A stretch of 64,000 nt of DNA from Siphonodentalium dalli. Taxonomy: Eukaryota > Mollusca > Scaphopoda > Gadilida > Siphonodentaliidae. Location of the stretch: positions 228,426,578-228,490,577 of the forward strand of contig CP136062.1 in assembly GCA_032622095.1 (NCBI GenBank). The letters are read 5' to 3'. The notes under the pieces were generated by a model, which was not told the DNA's origin, did not search any database, and was given only the letters and a program-made list of their open reading frames with translations. Positions 32,872-44,970 of the stretch are shown here, piece by piece; the first letter of the stretch is position 1; the number at the start of each line of letters is the position of its first letter. The translations under genes were made by a program, and so were the position numbers.

Positions 32872-34185
32872 CGTTGCTACGCCAATGAGTGTTAATATAG
32901 AGGAGCTACCAGACATTCGTAAACTAGTATGGTCGAGGTAGGTCCAGTCCCGAGTCCACAACCTGGCTTAAAACACAGTTTTATAATATACAAGGAGAAA
33001 TTACATTTATACAGTTAAACAATTCCGATAAAGCTCGATAAATGAGACGTTTACGAACGTTTTTCTGGGAAAATATATTCTTTGGTTGACAACAAAACTA
33101 CACACATTGGCAAGGCTCGCGTGAGTGTAAATATACGTACTTTATAGTGTCGACGTAATTCGATATGTCTATATATTTTGGGCATGTGTGCATTTAAAGA
33201 TATTTTTTACTCAATCTCATTGTTATTTCCAGAAGAACAGTAACTCTATTAGTGGAGTCTCAAATACTTCAATGTGATAGATACCCCCTGTTATGCAGAT
33301 TAGCAGGACGCCTTTACTGCATGGCCAGGAAGTGGATTCATAAGCATAGGGTCATAAGCACTATGCACATTTTGCTATCGTGGGCCGGTTTCAAGAAGCG
33401 AACTATTTCTCTAATAGAGGTCCCCCCGGACATGACCATTCTAGATCACGAATGTCGACTTGTGGCATAGATAAGCCGGTACAAAGCATGGTACGAAGTC
33501 AAATCGAAAAAATATGCTCTCCGGAGATAATATTCGGTGGTTAAAACTTAATCAAATGCAACGTGTATGAATGTTTCTGATGGGAGTTTGTGGTATTTAT
33601 TGAAAGATGAATTCTTTGCCGATCCATCCGTGTATATATCGTTATCATCACTGGGGTGAATGGGCTAAATTTGTGCGACTCCCGAGCGATGGTGACACGT
33701 TGAATTTCTACAGAGCCCCTTGTCTATAATGTTCCATTAACGCGAAGAAGGCGCGTATATAGAGCGGCGTATATGGGCAGTGCAAAGGGGGGGGGGGGGG
33801 ACAGCGGAGCGAGTTACAGGCCCCTGTGGTCAGACTTAAATCACAATATAGGTAGCTATAGTAACAATGCAGGTGACATTAATGGATTGAACTTATCTGA
33901 CTGAACGGTGTAGAATAAATACAGAACACAACTTGCACCATAATCTCGAATCTTTTATCGAACTCGTTGCGGACGGCGCAAAGTTATATTTCGCTCGAGC
34001 TACGATAAAATATTCTCGATTAAGATGCGCGTTGTGTTCTGTCTATGTATATAATGAGGCTGTCCCATCGTGGAGGTTGATAAATAAACACAGTTGAACA
34101 AAAGACAGTTACCATTGGAGGGGGATCTACTAATACATAATGTCCCATACATATTATCTAAACTGATGGAGTTCAACCACATTCG
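32872..34185. other. No gene seen
   Basis: About 1.3 kb without a recognisable protein or repeat, apart from a G-run at 33788-33800. A 72-codon frame at 33252 has no known motif. Confidence 0.4.
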
Positions 34186-34560
34186 AGAGAAATTCAAACG
34201 GACAATCATGATTCCCCTGCATAAGAGAGGGAACAAAGGCAAAAGGGCTGTTCGATAACTAACTTACAATAATGTTACTCCCTGTGATGTATACAATTAT
34301 GGAGAAATTAATTCTACTTCGTAGATACCGTCACACCTGAGCTGGAAGAAGTACACCATCAAAACTGATGCCAAAAAGGGCGAGCAGCATGAATACATAA
34401 TTCCTAAAACACGAGTGTATCGCGTATACTTTAGAAACATCATAGGCCCCTGTGTTCATGCTTTCTTTGTACACGCAAAGCATTTGACACTGTTTGGATC
34501 AACGATCTACTCATAAACACGATAAAGCTATATGGCAGAGAGGAAACAAAATACATTTTG
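34186..34560 (+). pseudogene. Decayed LINE reverse transcriptase
   Basis: In shifting plus-strand frames one reads KFKRTIMIPLHKRGNKGK, then VMYTIMEKLILLR, and then RKAFDTVWINDLL. These correspond to RT motif 1 (iPlhKkG), motif 2 and motif A (KAFDtVW..LL). About 125 codons of the domain survive with stops and shifts. No catalytic ADD box is seen downstream. It is not close in wording to the other LINEs in the window. Confidence 0.7.
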
Positions 34561-34912
34561 ACATTATTATTTTTTCATAACTAATTAGAATATTTTACTA
34601 TCATGCCGATCAGTATTAAATGCATCACACTGTCCATTTTAGTAGCTTCAAAATCTTAGCATCATTGATTATTTGTTTTAAATATAATTTCAACTTTGTA
34701 TTGCAATTCATATAAGTATTGTATTTTATACTATAATTGCCTATTCTATTGTGTGTATAACACATATTTTGTAAAATTCATCTTTACAACATACTGTGGG
34801 TATAAAGCTTCCTATTGTGGGTATACATTTCTACTGTGGATTATAGTGGATATAAATGTTCAAACGTAAATTCATGTGTTAATCGTTTATACCCATATTA
34901 GGATTACATCGT
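34561..34912. other. No gene seen
   Basis: AT-rich sequence with repeated TGTGGGTATA words. Confidence 0.4.
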
Positions 34913-35427
34913 ATATATTTACACACTAAGTGTTGTCATCACTAAATCCACCATTCTGATTGGTCGGCGCCCACGTGGCTAGTTGCAGTTATTTCTCGGT
35001 GAATGCGCAATGCCTCATAACACCAAGCTAATAACACAATCGATACGTCATTAGGTTTGGAAAGACGAACGCGTAATGTGTTGGGCGCATTTGGACTCGC
35101 GCATGATTGACTTAATACATCATCGGGTTTCAATATGAAGAGAAATTGTTCCTATTAACTTTTGCCAAGGGTGCTATTGGGTATTTTGGGCTGATTTTGT
35201 CACGATACACTTTTCGATTAAAATATATTTACAAAAGTAGCTTTTTCGCTAAATGTATATAAATATAAGGATTAACTATCATGTGGACTATTTTTATGGA
35301 GATGTAACGGTGAGGTAAGTGGTCATAACTTGTATGTAAAACCCTTCGGGTTTTACACAAGTTATGTCCACTTACCTCACCGTTACATCTCCATAAAAAC
35401 AGTCCACATGACAGTTAATCCTTATTT
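34913..35427 (-). mobile_element. Hairpin-ended dispersed element, copy 1
   Basis: This 515-bp block is present in inverse orientation at 55295-55807 with high identity over its whole length. One end (35271-35427) is a 157-bp foldback with arms of about 70 bp (ATAAGGATTAACT... and its complement) around AAACCCTTCGGGTTT. The rest is single-copy body ending ACACTAAGTGTTG. No coding frame is conserved. The class is unknown. Confidence 0.75.
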
Positions 35428-35755
35428 AGAAAACAAGTTCCCATGTCAAATGCATTTAAAATTGGAAGTTGTCATGATATCAATTAGATATGAGGATCAT
35501 TTCCTTCATTTCAATCAAATGTGTTATATTATATGAACTAGGAAACATATGAATTGTAATTCCAAGTGACTGATCGCTCGGAAACAGGATGTCGTCATGG
35601 CGCAAATGTATGCATCACTACGCTTGAGGCACATTCCTTATAGCGTCGTGTCTGTTTCTCTCTGTGCAGATACACATTCAAAGTAAACTAGCTGAATAGT
35701 TGAATTCGTGGAACAAATAAAAAAATAATAATTATGGCATAAATAAAATATACTC
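35428..35755. other. No gene seen
   Basis: AT-rich sequence between two foldback elements. Confidence 0.4.
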
Positions 35756-35880
35756 ATAGTAGCCGAGAATACACAATTTTCAACACTCGTGGTATTGTGG
35801 TTTTAACCACTCGTCAAAAGGCTCGTGGTTAAAACCACAATTCCACTCCTGGTGGAAATTTGGTATTCTCGGCTACTATG
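35756..35880. repeat. 125-bp foldback element
   Basis: CATAGTAGCCGAGAATAC at the left is inverted at the right end, and GTGGTTTTAACCAC / GTGGTTAAAACCAC lie near the centre. It is an imperfect full-length palindrome, probably a small foldback MITE. Confidence 0.8.
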
Positions 35881-37286
35881 GGTGTACATGTATTCTATGT
35901 TTCCCGTCCTCCATTTTTACCCTTTCGCAGTCATTATTATTTTAACGTAGCCTCTTATCACTACGAAATTAAGTGTGACTTTTTCACTCCATTAGTTGCA
36001 GGCTGACGGTATGACGTCATTGTCAATTACTGTGCCAGTTTGATTTGTTTTCTTATTTCGGAATTGAACCCGTATGTTTCATTGGGTCTAATCAGGGCGC
36101 GGCTATTAGGGATATTATGTCTCATGACATTGATAAACTTTTCAGAGAATGATTTTACAGAATCGTTAATATAGTTTTACAGTCCAACATTTCTTTCCGA
36201 TTCTTTTTTTGAGAGATGTGATGCCTCGTTGAAATTTGTATTCGTATAGTTCCACACTGTTCGTTCGTATAGTTCCACACCGTTCGTATAGTTCCACACT
36301 GTTCTTCGTGTTCTGAGGCATATCACAGATTACGACACGCAAGGCTATATTCTTATTGATATAATGCGTTCCCTTATCTGAAGACGAATGTGGTTTCAGC
36401 GGCGTCTGTCATAAATTCCGTACAAACTACGCGCACCGTGTGCCGGCTTTCTTTATATCGTTATCAGCGGTGCAGCGGTGCATGACGATATTCTCCTGCA
36501 TGTAATGTTTGTCACTCGTCATTTGTGACAGACAACTTAAAGGGGGATATATGAGCAATAAAGAGCGTTCCTTATCAGCTTAGAATATATGTAGGAATAT
36601 TGGTACACATTGGTCACATAGCCAGGGGTATGTCATGAGATATAGGCGACTTCGACCTCAGATGACTTAAAAGGAGGACTGATAAATTGCACGATTAATA
36701 AAAAGCGCTTATTATCAGCTCAGAAAATATGTGGGGAAAATTGGAGCACAGAAGTCATGGGTAATGTCACGGGCTAGGTTCTATTGTCCTCAAATGACTT
36801 AAAGTCACTAATAAATATCAATCATTATATATATATTTATAGTTTTCATATAAAAACCTCTCTATACGAATTGGACGAGTATGGTCCGACATTGGTTAAA
36901 ATATGTATCGTATTAACAACACTCAGTATGGAAGCAGCTGATTTGACTGCCGTCCACAAAGCACTAAATGTCGACATTTATTGAACGATTGACTGCCTGG
37001 GGATATATTATACATCAAGTTTGGCGAAGGAGGTTATAGCTTAATACATATCCCATCAATCGGATCCTGTTTAGCTCTCGCAACACTCATCGTTGATTCA
37101 TTAATTTGCCACCAGAAATAGTTCTGATAATGATAGATCAAGTCTTCTCGGACCACAATAGCTTGGGTTATCGGTTGGGATTATGCTGTTTGAGGACCCA
37201 CGGGAGTCCCACCCGTTGCTCGCCTATAATGGACTTACATTCACAAGACGTACTATACATGTTAATATGGAGCCTGTGCATTCAAA
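35881..37286. repeat. Two minor duplications; no gene
   Basis: Three copies of TCGTATAGTTCCACAC lie at about 36240-36302. A diverged 125-bp doublet (ACTTAAA-GG...TTATCAGCT-AGAA-ATATGT...CAAATG) lies at about 36537-36798. The rest has no recognisable feature. Confidence 0.55.
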
Positions 37287-38775
37287 ATAACGGTTGAGAA
37301 CCACACCAAAGACAACCCAGATCTCTTCAAACTACTATACAACACCAGCAACGACCACGATGAAGTCTTTCCCATAGCAGCGCCCATCACACAAGACGAG
37401 ATTGCATCAAACCTAAAGAAATGAAAAAACAACTCAGCACCAGGCAACAACAGCATCACCTACTCGATCCTATGACAAGCACCACCCGCCTTCTTCGCCA
37501 GACCACCCATCCTATTCAACGCGTGCCTAACATTGGATACTTCCCAACAGCATGGAAAACGGCCGTCGGAGTAATGATACCCAAGCCAGACAAAGACCGC
37601 TCCACCCCCAACAATTACCGACCCATCAGCCTCCTACAGTGTACCGGAAAACCCTTCGAGAGAATCATCAGCAACAGACTACGTGAACATCTAGAATCCT
37701 CCAACTTCTTCAACCCATGGCAGCGCGAATACCGACAAGGGAAGGAAGGCATGGAATACATCATCCGACTAGCAGAAGACGCACGACTATCCCTAGGCAA
37801 GAATGAAGACAACAGCCGCAGTATTCCTAGACGTATAAAAGCCTTCGAATCCGTATGGCACGACGGCCTCCGATACAAAATCAGCCATCTCAACATCGTA
37901 AGAAAATACACACGCCTTGTCTCCTCATTTCTAAAAGACCGTCAACTCAGCGTCCGTATCAACAACGAAACACCAAACCCAGTCTACCTACACCCCAAAG
38001 ATCAGTACTAAGCCCGCTCATCTTTCTAATATACGCCAACGACCTACCTATAGACAGATGAAACAACGTTGAAAGATCACAGTTGGCCGACGACCTAGCA
38101 CTCTGGACTTCACATACAAACCCCCAAATCCTACAGAAGCGACTGCAAAAGACACTCAACGACCTGTCAACATGGTGCTCAAAATGGAGAATTAAACTCA
38201 GCGCCAAGAAGATCCAACTCATCCTATTCCACAGACGAAGGAAAACACAGTCCATCAACATCAAGATCGACAACGAGACAATTAAACCATCCGACCAAGC
38301 GACCCTACTGGGAATAACCTTAGACCAAAAAATGACCTTCAACTCACACATCAATAAGATAGCCGACAAAGCCCGAAAAAGAACCAATCTACTAAGATGC
38401 CTCCTGGGTACATACTGTGGAACCGACAGCCAAACCCTCATCAACCTCTACCAAATCTTCGTCCGACAAGTTATGGAGAACGGTGCCGCCATCCTCATAG
38501 TAGCCCCAAAGACCTACATCGAACAAATAAAGAAAGTACAGAACAAAGCCCTCCGAATCGCACTCCGCCAGCCACAATGGACACCGATCAAAACCCTCAA
38601 CGACGCAGTGAACATACCCACGATAAAACAAAGACTGATGGAACTGAGAATCATGACACTCGCTCGACTAGACACCAGCCCACTTCTCCTAGAACTACAA
38701 GTTAGAAACCAACTACACACCACGAAAAAGACGAAGTCCATCCTACATCTAGACGAAACAGACAGACCAATATAA
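37287..38775 (+). pseudogene. LINE reverse transcriptase, plus strand
   Basis: A nearly full RT domain in three adjacent frames. The start reads SNDHDEVFPIAAPITQDEI, stop, NNSAPGNNSITYS. Then come GVMIPKPDKD...NNYRPISLLQCTGKPFERI (motifs 1-2), IKAFESVWHDGL (motif A, with the usual D...KAFD replaced), QRSVLSPLIFLIYANDLP (motif B, in another frame) and MADDLALW (motif C, intact ADD). A thumb/connection region follows: WCSKWRIKLSAKKIQL ... ATLLGITLD ... IADKARKRTNLLRCL. The long frames are 37421-38011 and 38083-38775. The text resembles Jockey/CR1-like elements. The coding strand is markedly C/A-rich compared with the flanks. It is 5'-truncated and has at least two frameshifts. Confidence 0.9.
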
Positions 38776-38786
38776 ACCTCAACAGC

Positions 38787-39029
38787 GAATCGGTTTAAGA
38801 GAGATGTCCGACAGAAATTATCTGCACAAACATAGCATATGACCTTGAAAGGGGTGTGCGTATTTGGTAATGTTTTGGCTCGGATTGTCAGTGGCTTCAA
38901 AGCACTGTGCATGAGGTTATGTAACTGCAATGGAGAGTAACTTCTGTACTGTGCAAAAAGCTCATATTGTCAATTAGACTCAGAACAGGAGAAAACACTT
39001 ACCACCTTTTTGAAAGAAATATGTTTGTT
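38787..39029. mobile_element. 243-bp insertion with 14-bp target duplication
   Basis: TAAACCTCAACAGC flanks the insert at 38773-38786 and 39030-39043. Outside the insert the C/A-rich LINE sequence resumes. The insert has no frame, and its right edge reads GAAAGAAATATGTTTG. A 14-bp duplication is the size expected of LINE/SINE-type insertion. I see no clear RNA polymerase III promoter boxes. Confidence 0.6.
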
Positions 39030-39600
39030 TAAACCTCAACAGCACCAGACTCGTCCAACACGCTTCCGCCGCCTTGCATCCAACCACAGTACCTACACAA
39101 AGATCGATCTTCATCGAAAAAAGAAGAAAGGGTGAAGGAACGTGCAAACTGCAGTCCGAACATCCTACCCGGCCTTCGGCCGGAAACGACTCAACAACAA
39201 CAAAGTCATTATGAAGTCGAAGTTTCTACCAAGAACTACTGAAGAAGATACCCGTTCTCGCAACGACAGCCGATCTACAAAGACGAAGAAGATCAACAAG
39301 AGATGGCAACGAACTATAGGCGAGCCAGTTGTTTTGGAAATCCGAAGGACGCATCCCTGATGTACCGACGACTAGGCATACCCATCGACAGCAGACGACA
39401 GGCCGAGATGCCAGCGAACTCAACCCACGATGAAGAGAGGAGCCCCCGAGACGTGCAGACAACAGGAAGACGAACTCAACCTATGAAGATACTAGAAGCC
39501 CCCGATACACACAGACGGCAGGCAGACGAACCAAACTAGGAGAAGCCATACCGAACCTATTCTATTGAACTGTTTGTAAATAAATGATCAAATAATTTTA
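39030..39600 (+). mobile_element. 3' region of the plus-strand LINE
   Basis: C/A/G-rich sequence like that of the RT frame continues after the 243-bp insertion. It ends with TTGTAAATAAATGATC near 39590, which looks like the LINE 3' end. Small frames here (39142, 39303) have no recognisable domain. Confidence 0.55.
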
Positions 39601-39673
39601 ATTGTCTGAACGTTATATGTCCCCCGTCTTGGCACAATTGTTTGTCTGTTTCAAGGGGGTGATGTGCAGTTGG

Positions 39674-40133
39674 AACAAGTCTGAGTTTAGTGTGCCTGTC
39701 ATTTGTAGAGTGAGGTCCCCAGAGGGTGAATTTAGTGATGCTATCCCTCAGAGTGGGTTAGCATAACCAAACTCACCCTCTGGGCCGTGGGTACCTCATT
39801 CTGCATGGCCTCATCTGCTATGGGAGACATAGACTCAGATTGAAGTTCCCATATGGTGAATATTGTGATGTACACCCATTTGGAACCTCCATTATGCAAA
39901 GTGTCGTCTGCCTACTCGGTGATATAGAAACTAAACTAAATATAATCTGTGAAGAAGTTTCCATATACACTTTATAATAAAGACACATTCCAGAGAAGAT
40001 GTGGCCTGATCAGAATGAGGTCCCAGAGGGTGAATTTAGTGATGTTAGCCCGTTATGGGGGATAGTATCACTAAATTTACCCTCTGTGGACCTCAATCTG
40101 CAAATAACAGGCACAATAAACTCAGACTTGACT
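39674..40133. mobile_element. MITE with about 65-bp inverted ends and internal hairpins
   Basis: CAAGTCTGAGTTTAGTGTGC at 39674 is inverted at about 40113-40133. The arms continue with GAGGTCC-CAGAGGGTGAATT. Each arm also pairs locally with a nearby inverse (GAGGTCCCAGAGGG...CCCTCTGTGGACCTC at 40019-40096), so several alternative hairpins are possible. There is no coding frame. Confidence 0.7.
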
Positions 40134-40817
40134 TGGAAACTCAAAAGTCTGACACCCACTTCAGTCGCAGACGCTCTGGGTCCGTCCATTTATTCAGACT
40201 GGGTAATTACTATAGCTGTATCGGGGGATTCAGACTTCCTTCGCTGATATTAAGTGGTACATGACCCGGAACTCGTCAATAAGATAGTGTTTTTGAAACA
40301 ACGACCACAAAATTTCTCTCCGACGATGGTTGCGCGTCAGCCATAAAGCAAAAATAACACGCCGATAGCGTGACCAAAACGTATTCATTCACAGAAAAGC
40401 CAATAAGATGTCTAAATAGGATATCCGATGGTGCATTATCGGAATTAGATATATTGACTGCCTACATACTATAATGTAGTTAGGTGTTGAGTGGACAGCC
40501 TGACAGATTGATCTCCCCTTCACGCCGCCAGTAAGTCTCATATATGCTGCAGTTTTTCATGAGTGTCGAATATTGAGTGACCTCAACCCTACTTTATAAT
40601 TAAATTGATAAAAATTCAATTACAATCGAGTGCATACCACCCAGTCGTCAATACCATGCAGTTACTAGAGATTTCGCTTCTAGCGATTTTACGGAATATA
40701 GGGTTTCAATGTGTGTGTATAGCATTGGTAACTGTGTACTACGTATATATTCCTGTGTATTATGTGGATGGAGATAGACGACGATTATCTTCTGGCGAAT
40801 TAAGGACAGACAATATA
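40134..40817. other. No gene seen
   Basis: Ordinary sequence with no recognisable element. Confidence 0.4.
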
Positions 40818-41204
40818 CAGTAATTCCCTAAGTAATCGACTCCATAACCACAGCAGAATTATGGGTAACTTTTCAGGATTTAGTCGGAAATATGGCTTGT
40901 TGCCATTCATCGGAAAGCTTTTGTTGCCTATTTTTTTAGGCGGATCTGACACTAGTTACGAAAACACAAGATTCAAAGGCGAATTCCCTGCTAGACAGAC
41001 ATGATATTTTTGCGTAAAATTTTTCCCCAAATGTCAATTTTTCAGATTTAAAGAAAGTCGGAAATATGGCTTGTTGCCATTCATCGGAAAGCTCTCGGGG
41101 AGAGCTTTCCGATTAATGGCAACAAGCCATATTTCCGACTAAATCCTGAAAAGTTACCCATAATTATGCTGTGGTTATGGAGTCGATTACTTAGGACATT
41201 ACTG
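40818..41204. mobile_element. Tc1/mariner-like MITE with 102-bp inverted ends
   Basis: The left arm (40818-40919) and right arm (41103-41204) are near-perfect inverses, starting CAGTAATTCC and ending ATTACTG, with TA on both sides. TA duplication and CAGT ends suggest a Tc1/mariner-type MITE; that is inferred. The middle holds a 128-bp segment (40929-41056) that also occurs at 41525-41652, followed by a direct copy of the inner left arm (about 41057-41096). Confidence 0.8.
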
Positions 41205-42074
41205 TATATCGATATTATCATGCAGGCCTATACTTGATTGGCCAATGCGAATACTAATGGATGGAGATCTAATAACAGGAGACGAGGGAGTATTAGTTAC
41301 ACTGGTGTAAATAGTGTTCGGAGTGACGTCTAGCGGATGCGGGAGGAATATATAGGAGAGAATAAAATAGACGCTGTGCCCTGATTGGTCAATAGCCTTG
41401 TGTGCTTTTTGCATAACAAAATTATCACACCTCTTCCCTATGATTTCCCATATGTAAAATAGCCATTGGCACAGGAACTTTGTATTGAAGTTTGAATTTT
41501 TTGGTGTGGTCTAAAATAGGACAGTATTTTTTTAGGCGGATCTGACACTAGTTACGAAAACACAAGATTCAAAGGCGAATTCCCTGCTAGACAGACATTA
41601 TATTTTTGCGTAAAACATTTCCCTAAATGTCAATTTTTCAGATTTAAAGAAAATTTTGGACCCAAAATTTATATTCCCAACAATATACGCTAAAACGTTA
41701 GCACTGAGGCATATGGAAAACATTTGCACCAGTGTAACCTATTAGGTTCACGGTGATTGACGCCGAGTCCATATTGGAAGCCCCAGGGGTGATACCGATT
41801 CATATGGGGTCGACAGACGCCATCTTGTTTTTCTTGGAACTCGGATCTGTCGCCTCGAGACTTTTACGATGTATCTTTGGCGCAAAGAAAAGGAATATCT
41901 GTCGGAAGTCAGTTTCTTCGAATTGATAAACATTGTACTAAGTTCTAAAATCTGCAAATGATATATCTGAGGAATTCTAAAGACGAATAAATTAACTATC
42001 AAACTCAATTGGTTAAGATATGTCTGGTGATGAGAGATTGACTTATTGCGTTGACGTTCTATACCCATGCCGAG
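41205..42074. repeat. Source-like copy of the MITE interior; no gene
   Basis: The stretch 41525-41652 matches the interior of the preceding MITE. It continues here into different flanking sequence (TTTTGGACCC). The rest is unremarkable. Confidence 0.7.
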
Positions 42075-42300
42075 TCAATGTGACGTTACACAAGCGACAT
42101 ACAGCACATTTAGCTTACCAACATCTAATAAACATCGTGCCGGTAATTCAAGGGGGTGACAGGAAGACAGTCTATATTGGACTAAGCCGTCCCCTCTCAA
42201 TATACCACATAAATTTGTGATTGTTTATCTAGTTCTTTCTATGTTATGTATGTACATGTATATGTGTATATTGGAAATAAATTATCCTATCCTATCCTTC
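42075..42300 (+). mobile_element. Probable LINE 3' end
   Basis: The sequence runs TATATTGGACTAAGCCGTC, then ATGTATGTACATGTATATG, then GGAAATAAATTATCC and a short (CTATC)n tail. A polyadenylation-like word next to a short tandem tail is typical of LINE 3' termini. No coding part is recognised. Confidence 0.4.
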
Positions 42301-42930
42301 AAGTTCTCACATGGAAAGCATCACACAAGCGTTACCGGACTCTTATGGTGTCACTTGAGGCTGACTGAGATGAATGTCGGGCTCGGCTTGCTCCTCTCAG
42401 GTCGCCTCACATGACACTGTATCCGACCAATCACCACAATGTAACCATGGTAACTTCCAGTATTATACTGACGCCGTGGTATGGCCTAGACTTTGTCACC
42501 ACAGTTAACGAGGTCCGACAAGCAAAATTGTCAATTGATTTAAGTGTTTTGTACTCTGAGTTATTTCCCCCAATATGTTCTTAATTATTGACATGGACGG
42601 TCTATTTTCTCCATGTAAAACAGAGAGACCACCCAGAATAAATAAAACCACACTGTGTATTCGTCCCAACCGATGACATGTGGACATCGCATCCATGCAG
42701 TGTCTATATCATCTCCTTAAGCTCTACTCCAACTACGACCGTGGAGATCATACTCCACCAGTTCAAAATATGGGAACGTTTTGATGTTGTGACATGTTTA
42801 TAACATTGAAAGTTTATAAAATTGAAAAACAGTGCAGATAATATATTTCTTAGTTAATACCTGTTCCTTATTAATGCTTTCCACTGTATGTAAAGGTCCC
42901 AACTTGAAATGCACAATTTAAAGTAGTGTG
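42301..42930. other. No gene seen
   Basis: Ordinary sequence with no recognisable element. Confidence 0.4.
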
Positions 42931-43318
42931 AATATATATATTTTGGGACTTCTGTCTGTCTGTTTGTTTGTCAGTCTGTTTGTTTGTTTGTTAGCAATGG
43001 CCGGGAAAACTGCCGGACGGATTTCGACGAAATTTGATACGAAGGGATACTTTTGTCCGTGGAGTGTTTTGGACGGGTCAAATCGTGACCCCGACCTGAC
43101 CTTGACCGTCAAAATGGTCAATTCAAGGTAAAATCGCGCCTTTCGAACGGATTTCGACGAAATTTGATACCAAGGGATACTTTTGTCCGGGGAGTGTTTT
43201 GGACGGGTCAAATCGTGACCCCGACCTGACCTTGACCTTCAATATGGTCGATTCCAGGTCAAATCGCGTCTTTCGGCAGAGGGAAAACAACCCGGACGAA
43301 GTCGGGTCACCCTGCTAG
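42931..43318 (+). mobile_element. Non-autonomous Helitron, type C-like, short
   Basis: It starts around ATATATATATTTTGGGAC, with its TC lost or mutated, and ends CCCGGACGAAGTCGGG, TCACCCTGCTAG. It carries two 120-bp units with GATTTCGACGAAATTTGAT and TGACCTTGACC words. It is followed directly by another Helitron. Confidence 0.75.
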
Positions 43319-44086
43319 TCTATATATATATTTTGAGACTTCCGTATATATGTGGGTACTTCATAGAATCGAAAACGGCTGCGCGGATCGAGCTCAAATT
43401 TCGTATATAAGGGTCAAAACACACGGGGATCGTCCACGTCGCATTTTGGACAAGCTCAGATCACCGCTTCTCCCTTCCCAGTCACAAAAAATGGCACCGT
43501 GGGGGTTAACACACCAACGCTCCTTATATCTTCCATATTGGGAGATTTAACAGGTTAACGCTCTTTATATCCATCGACGTATTGATCTAAGAGGCGTAAC
43601 TCTACATTTTTTATTAGTTTTCGCAATGTGACTCTTACGTCTGGGTCTCGGCGTGTGCGTCATTATACAGACATGAGCGTGTTGTGTGATTCTTACGTAC
43701 TCAGGGATTCCTAGGAACGCGGATCGGGTCAGTTTTCCGCCCTAGGTGATTTTCACCTTGAAACGGGTACCCACAAATTATATATATGCGTGTTGTGTGA
43801 TTCTTACGTACTTAGGGCTTCCTATGAACGCGGATCGGGTCAATTTTTCCGCCCTATGTGATTTTCACCTCGAAACGGGTACCCACAAATTATATATATG
43901 TGTGCACTTGCTACCTACGGGAAGTGTCATGAACGGGTTAAATTGTGACCGCCGACCTGACCTTGACCTTGAAAATTATCAATTCAAGGTCAAATCGGGT
44001 AAAATATTGAAAAACCAAAAATTAATTCAAAAAAAAAATTTGTCATGTTTCTGACCAACCACGCCAGTGGCGGGCTAACCTGCTAG
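43319..44086 (+). mobile_element. Non-autonomous Helitron, type A, copy 3
   Basis: It begins TCTATATATATATTTTGAG after CTAG and ends CGCCAGTGGCGGGC...TGCTAG at 44086. It contains a doubled block (GTGTTGTGTGATTCTTACGTA at about 43678 and 43790) and one AAGGTCA-bearing unit near 43957-43995. Confidence 0.75.
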
Positions 44087-44119
44087 TTATATATAAATTG
44101 ACAACACACACCGCCATTC

Positions 44120-44330
44120 TTATACATTAATTAAATGCAGTGACTGCCGATGGCGAAATCGTTTTCGTCAGTTTATCGCCGGTAGAAGCATCCCGATTCG
44201 AGTAGTACATATTTACAATTTAGCGTAGTTCAGACAATGTTTTCTATGGAGTCGATTTGCTTGAGATTTTCGGTGATGTTAGTAGAATGGTACATTCCCC
44301 AAATTGGCATAGCATCTGAATACTAACTTA
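44120..44330 (+). repeat. Dispersed repeat, copy 1
   Basis: This matches 54985-55195 in inverse orientation, for example GATGGCGAAATCGTTT, TTTACAAT-TAGCGTAGTTC and TTTTCTATGGA. There is no coding signal. The element type is unknown. Confidence 0.7.
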
Positions 44331-44461
44331 TCAGTTTCACGCACCCGAACAAGTACATAATATGTCTTTAAATGACTTTGTGGGCGTTTTTCCCCTGCGA
44401 CGCATGCAATCATGCTCCAGGGAAATTAATTCAATGTTTTTTTTGGCGATATCGGCTTTAA

Positions 44462-44798
44462 CCCTTTACCCAACAAAACGGCCAAAACCGGCCAAATAAA
44501 GCTTCAACAGCCTAAAATATGGATATCATTGGAACCGGCTCCTTGACCACATTGTGATAGTTACAGTTATGCCCTGTGTCAATGCATTCTCTTATATATG
44601 CGAGTCGACCATAGGTCGCCTCGCATATATAAGAGAATGCATTGGCACTTTTTACCATTTTTTCTTACATTCTTTAACAATTTTATAATTTTTAATGTGT
44701 TAAGCCAATGCATTCTCTTATATATGCGAGGCTACCTAAGGTCGACTCGCATATATAAGAGAATGCATTGGCACAGGGCCGTTCTGTTGGGTAAAGGG
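44462..44798 (+). mobile_element. piggyBac-like MITE, complete copy
   Basis: TTAA lies at 44458-44461 and 44799-44802. The ends are the same as at 165-541. A short internal deletion removes the ATCTTCGGTCTGTCTC stretch. Both hairpins are present, the right one with a GAGGCTACCTAAGG loop variant. Confidence 0.87.
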
Positions 44799-44970
44799 TT
44801 AAAACCAAAGTAAAACAAAGAGCATGCAACCTCGAGTTGGGTCTATCCTCTACTCTGAAGTGGATTATTGAGGAACAAGTATTAACAAATAAACATATTC
44901 CCTGCCTTCTTTGTTCAATGTTGTATACATCCCTGTCAGAAGGGGTCAGAACATAAAACAGCTCCCAGAT

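Noticed and set aside
32872-34185. Possible exon at 33252-33470
   Set aside because: Seventy-two codons without motif, no splice-site context that stands out, and no repeat of the frame elsewhere.
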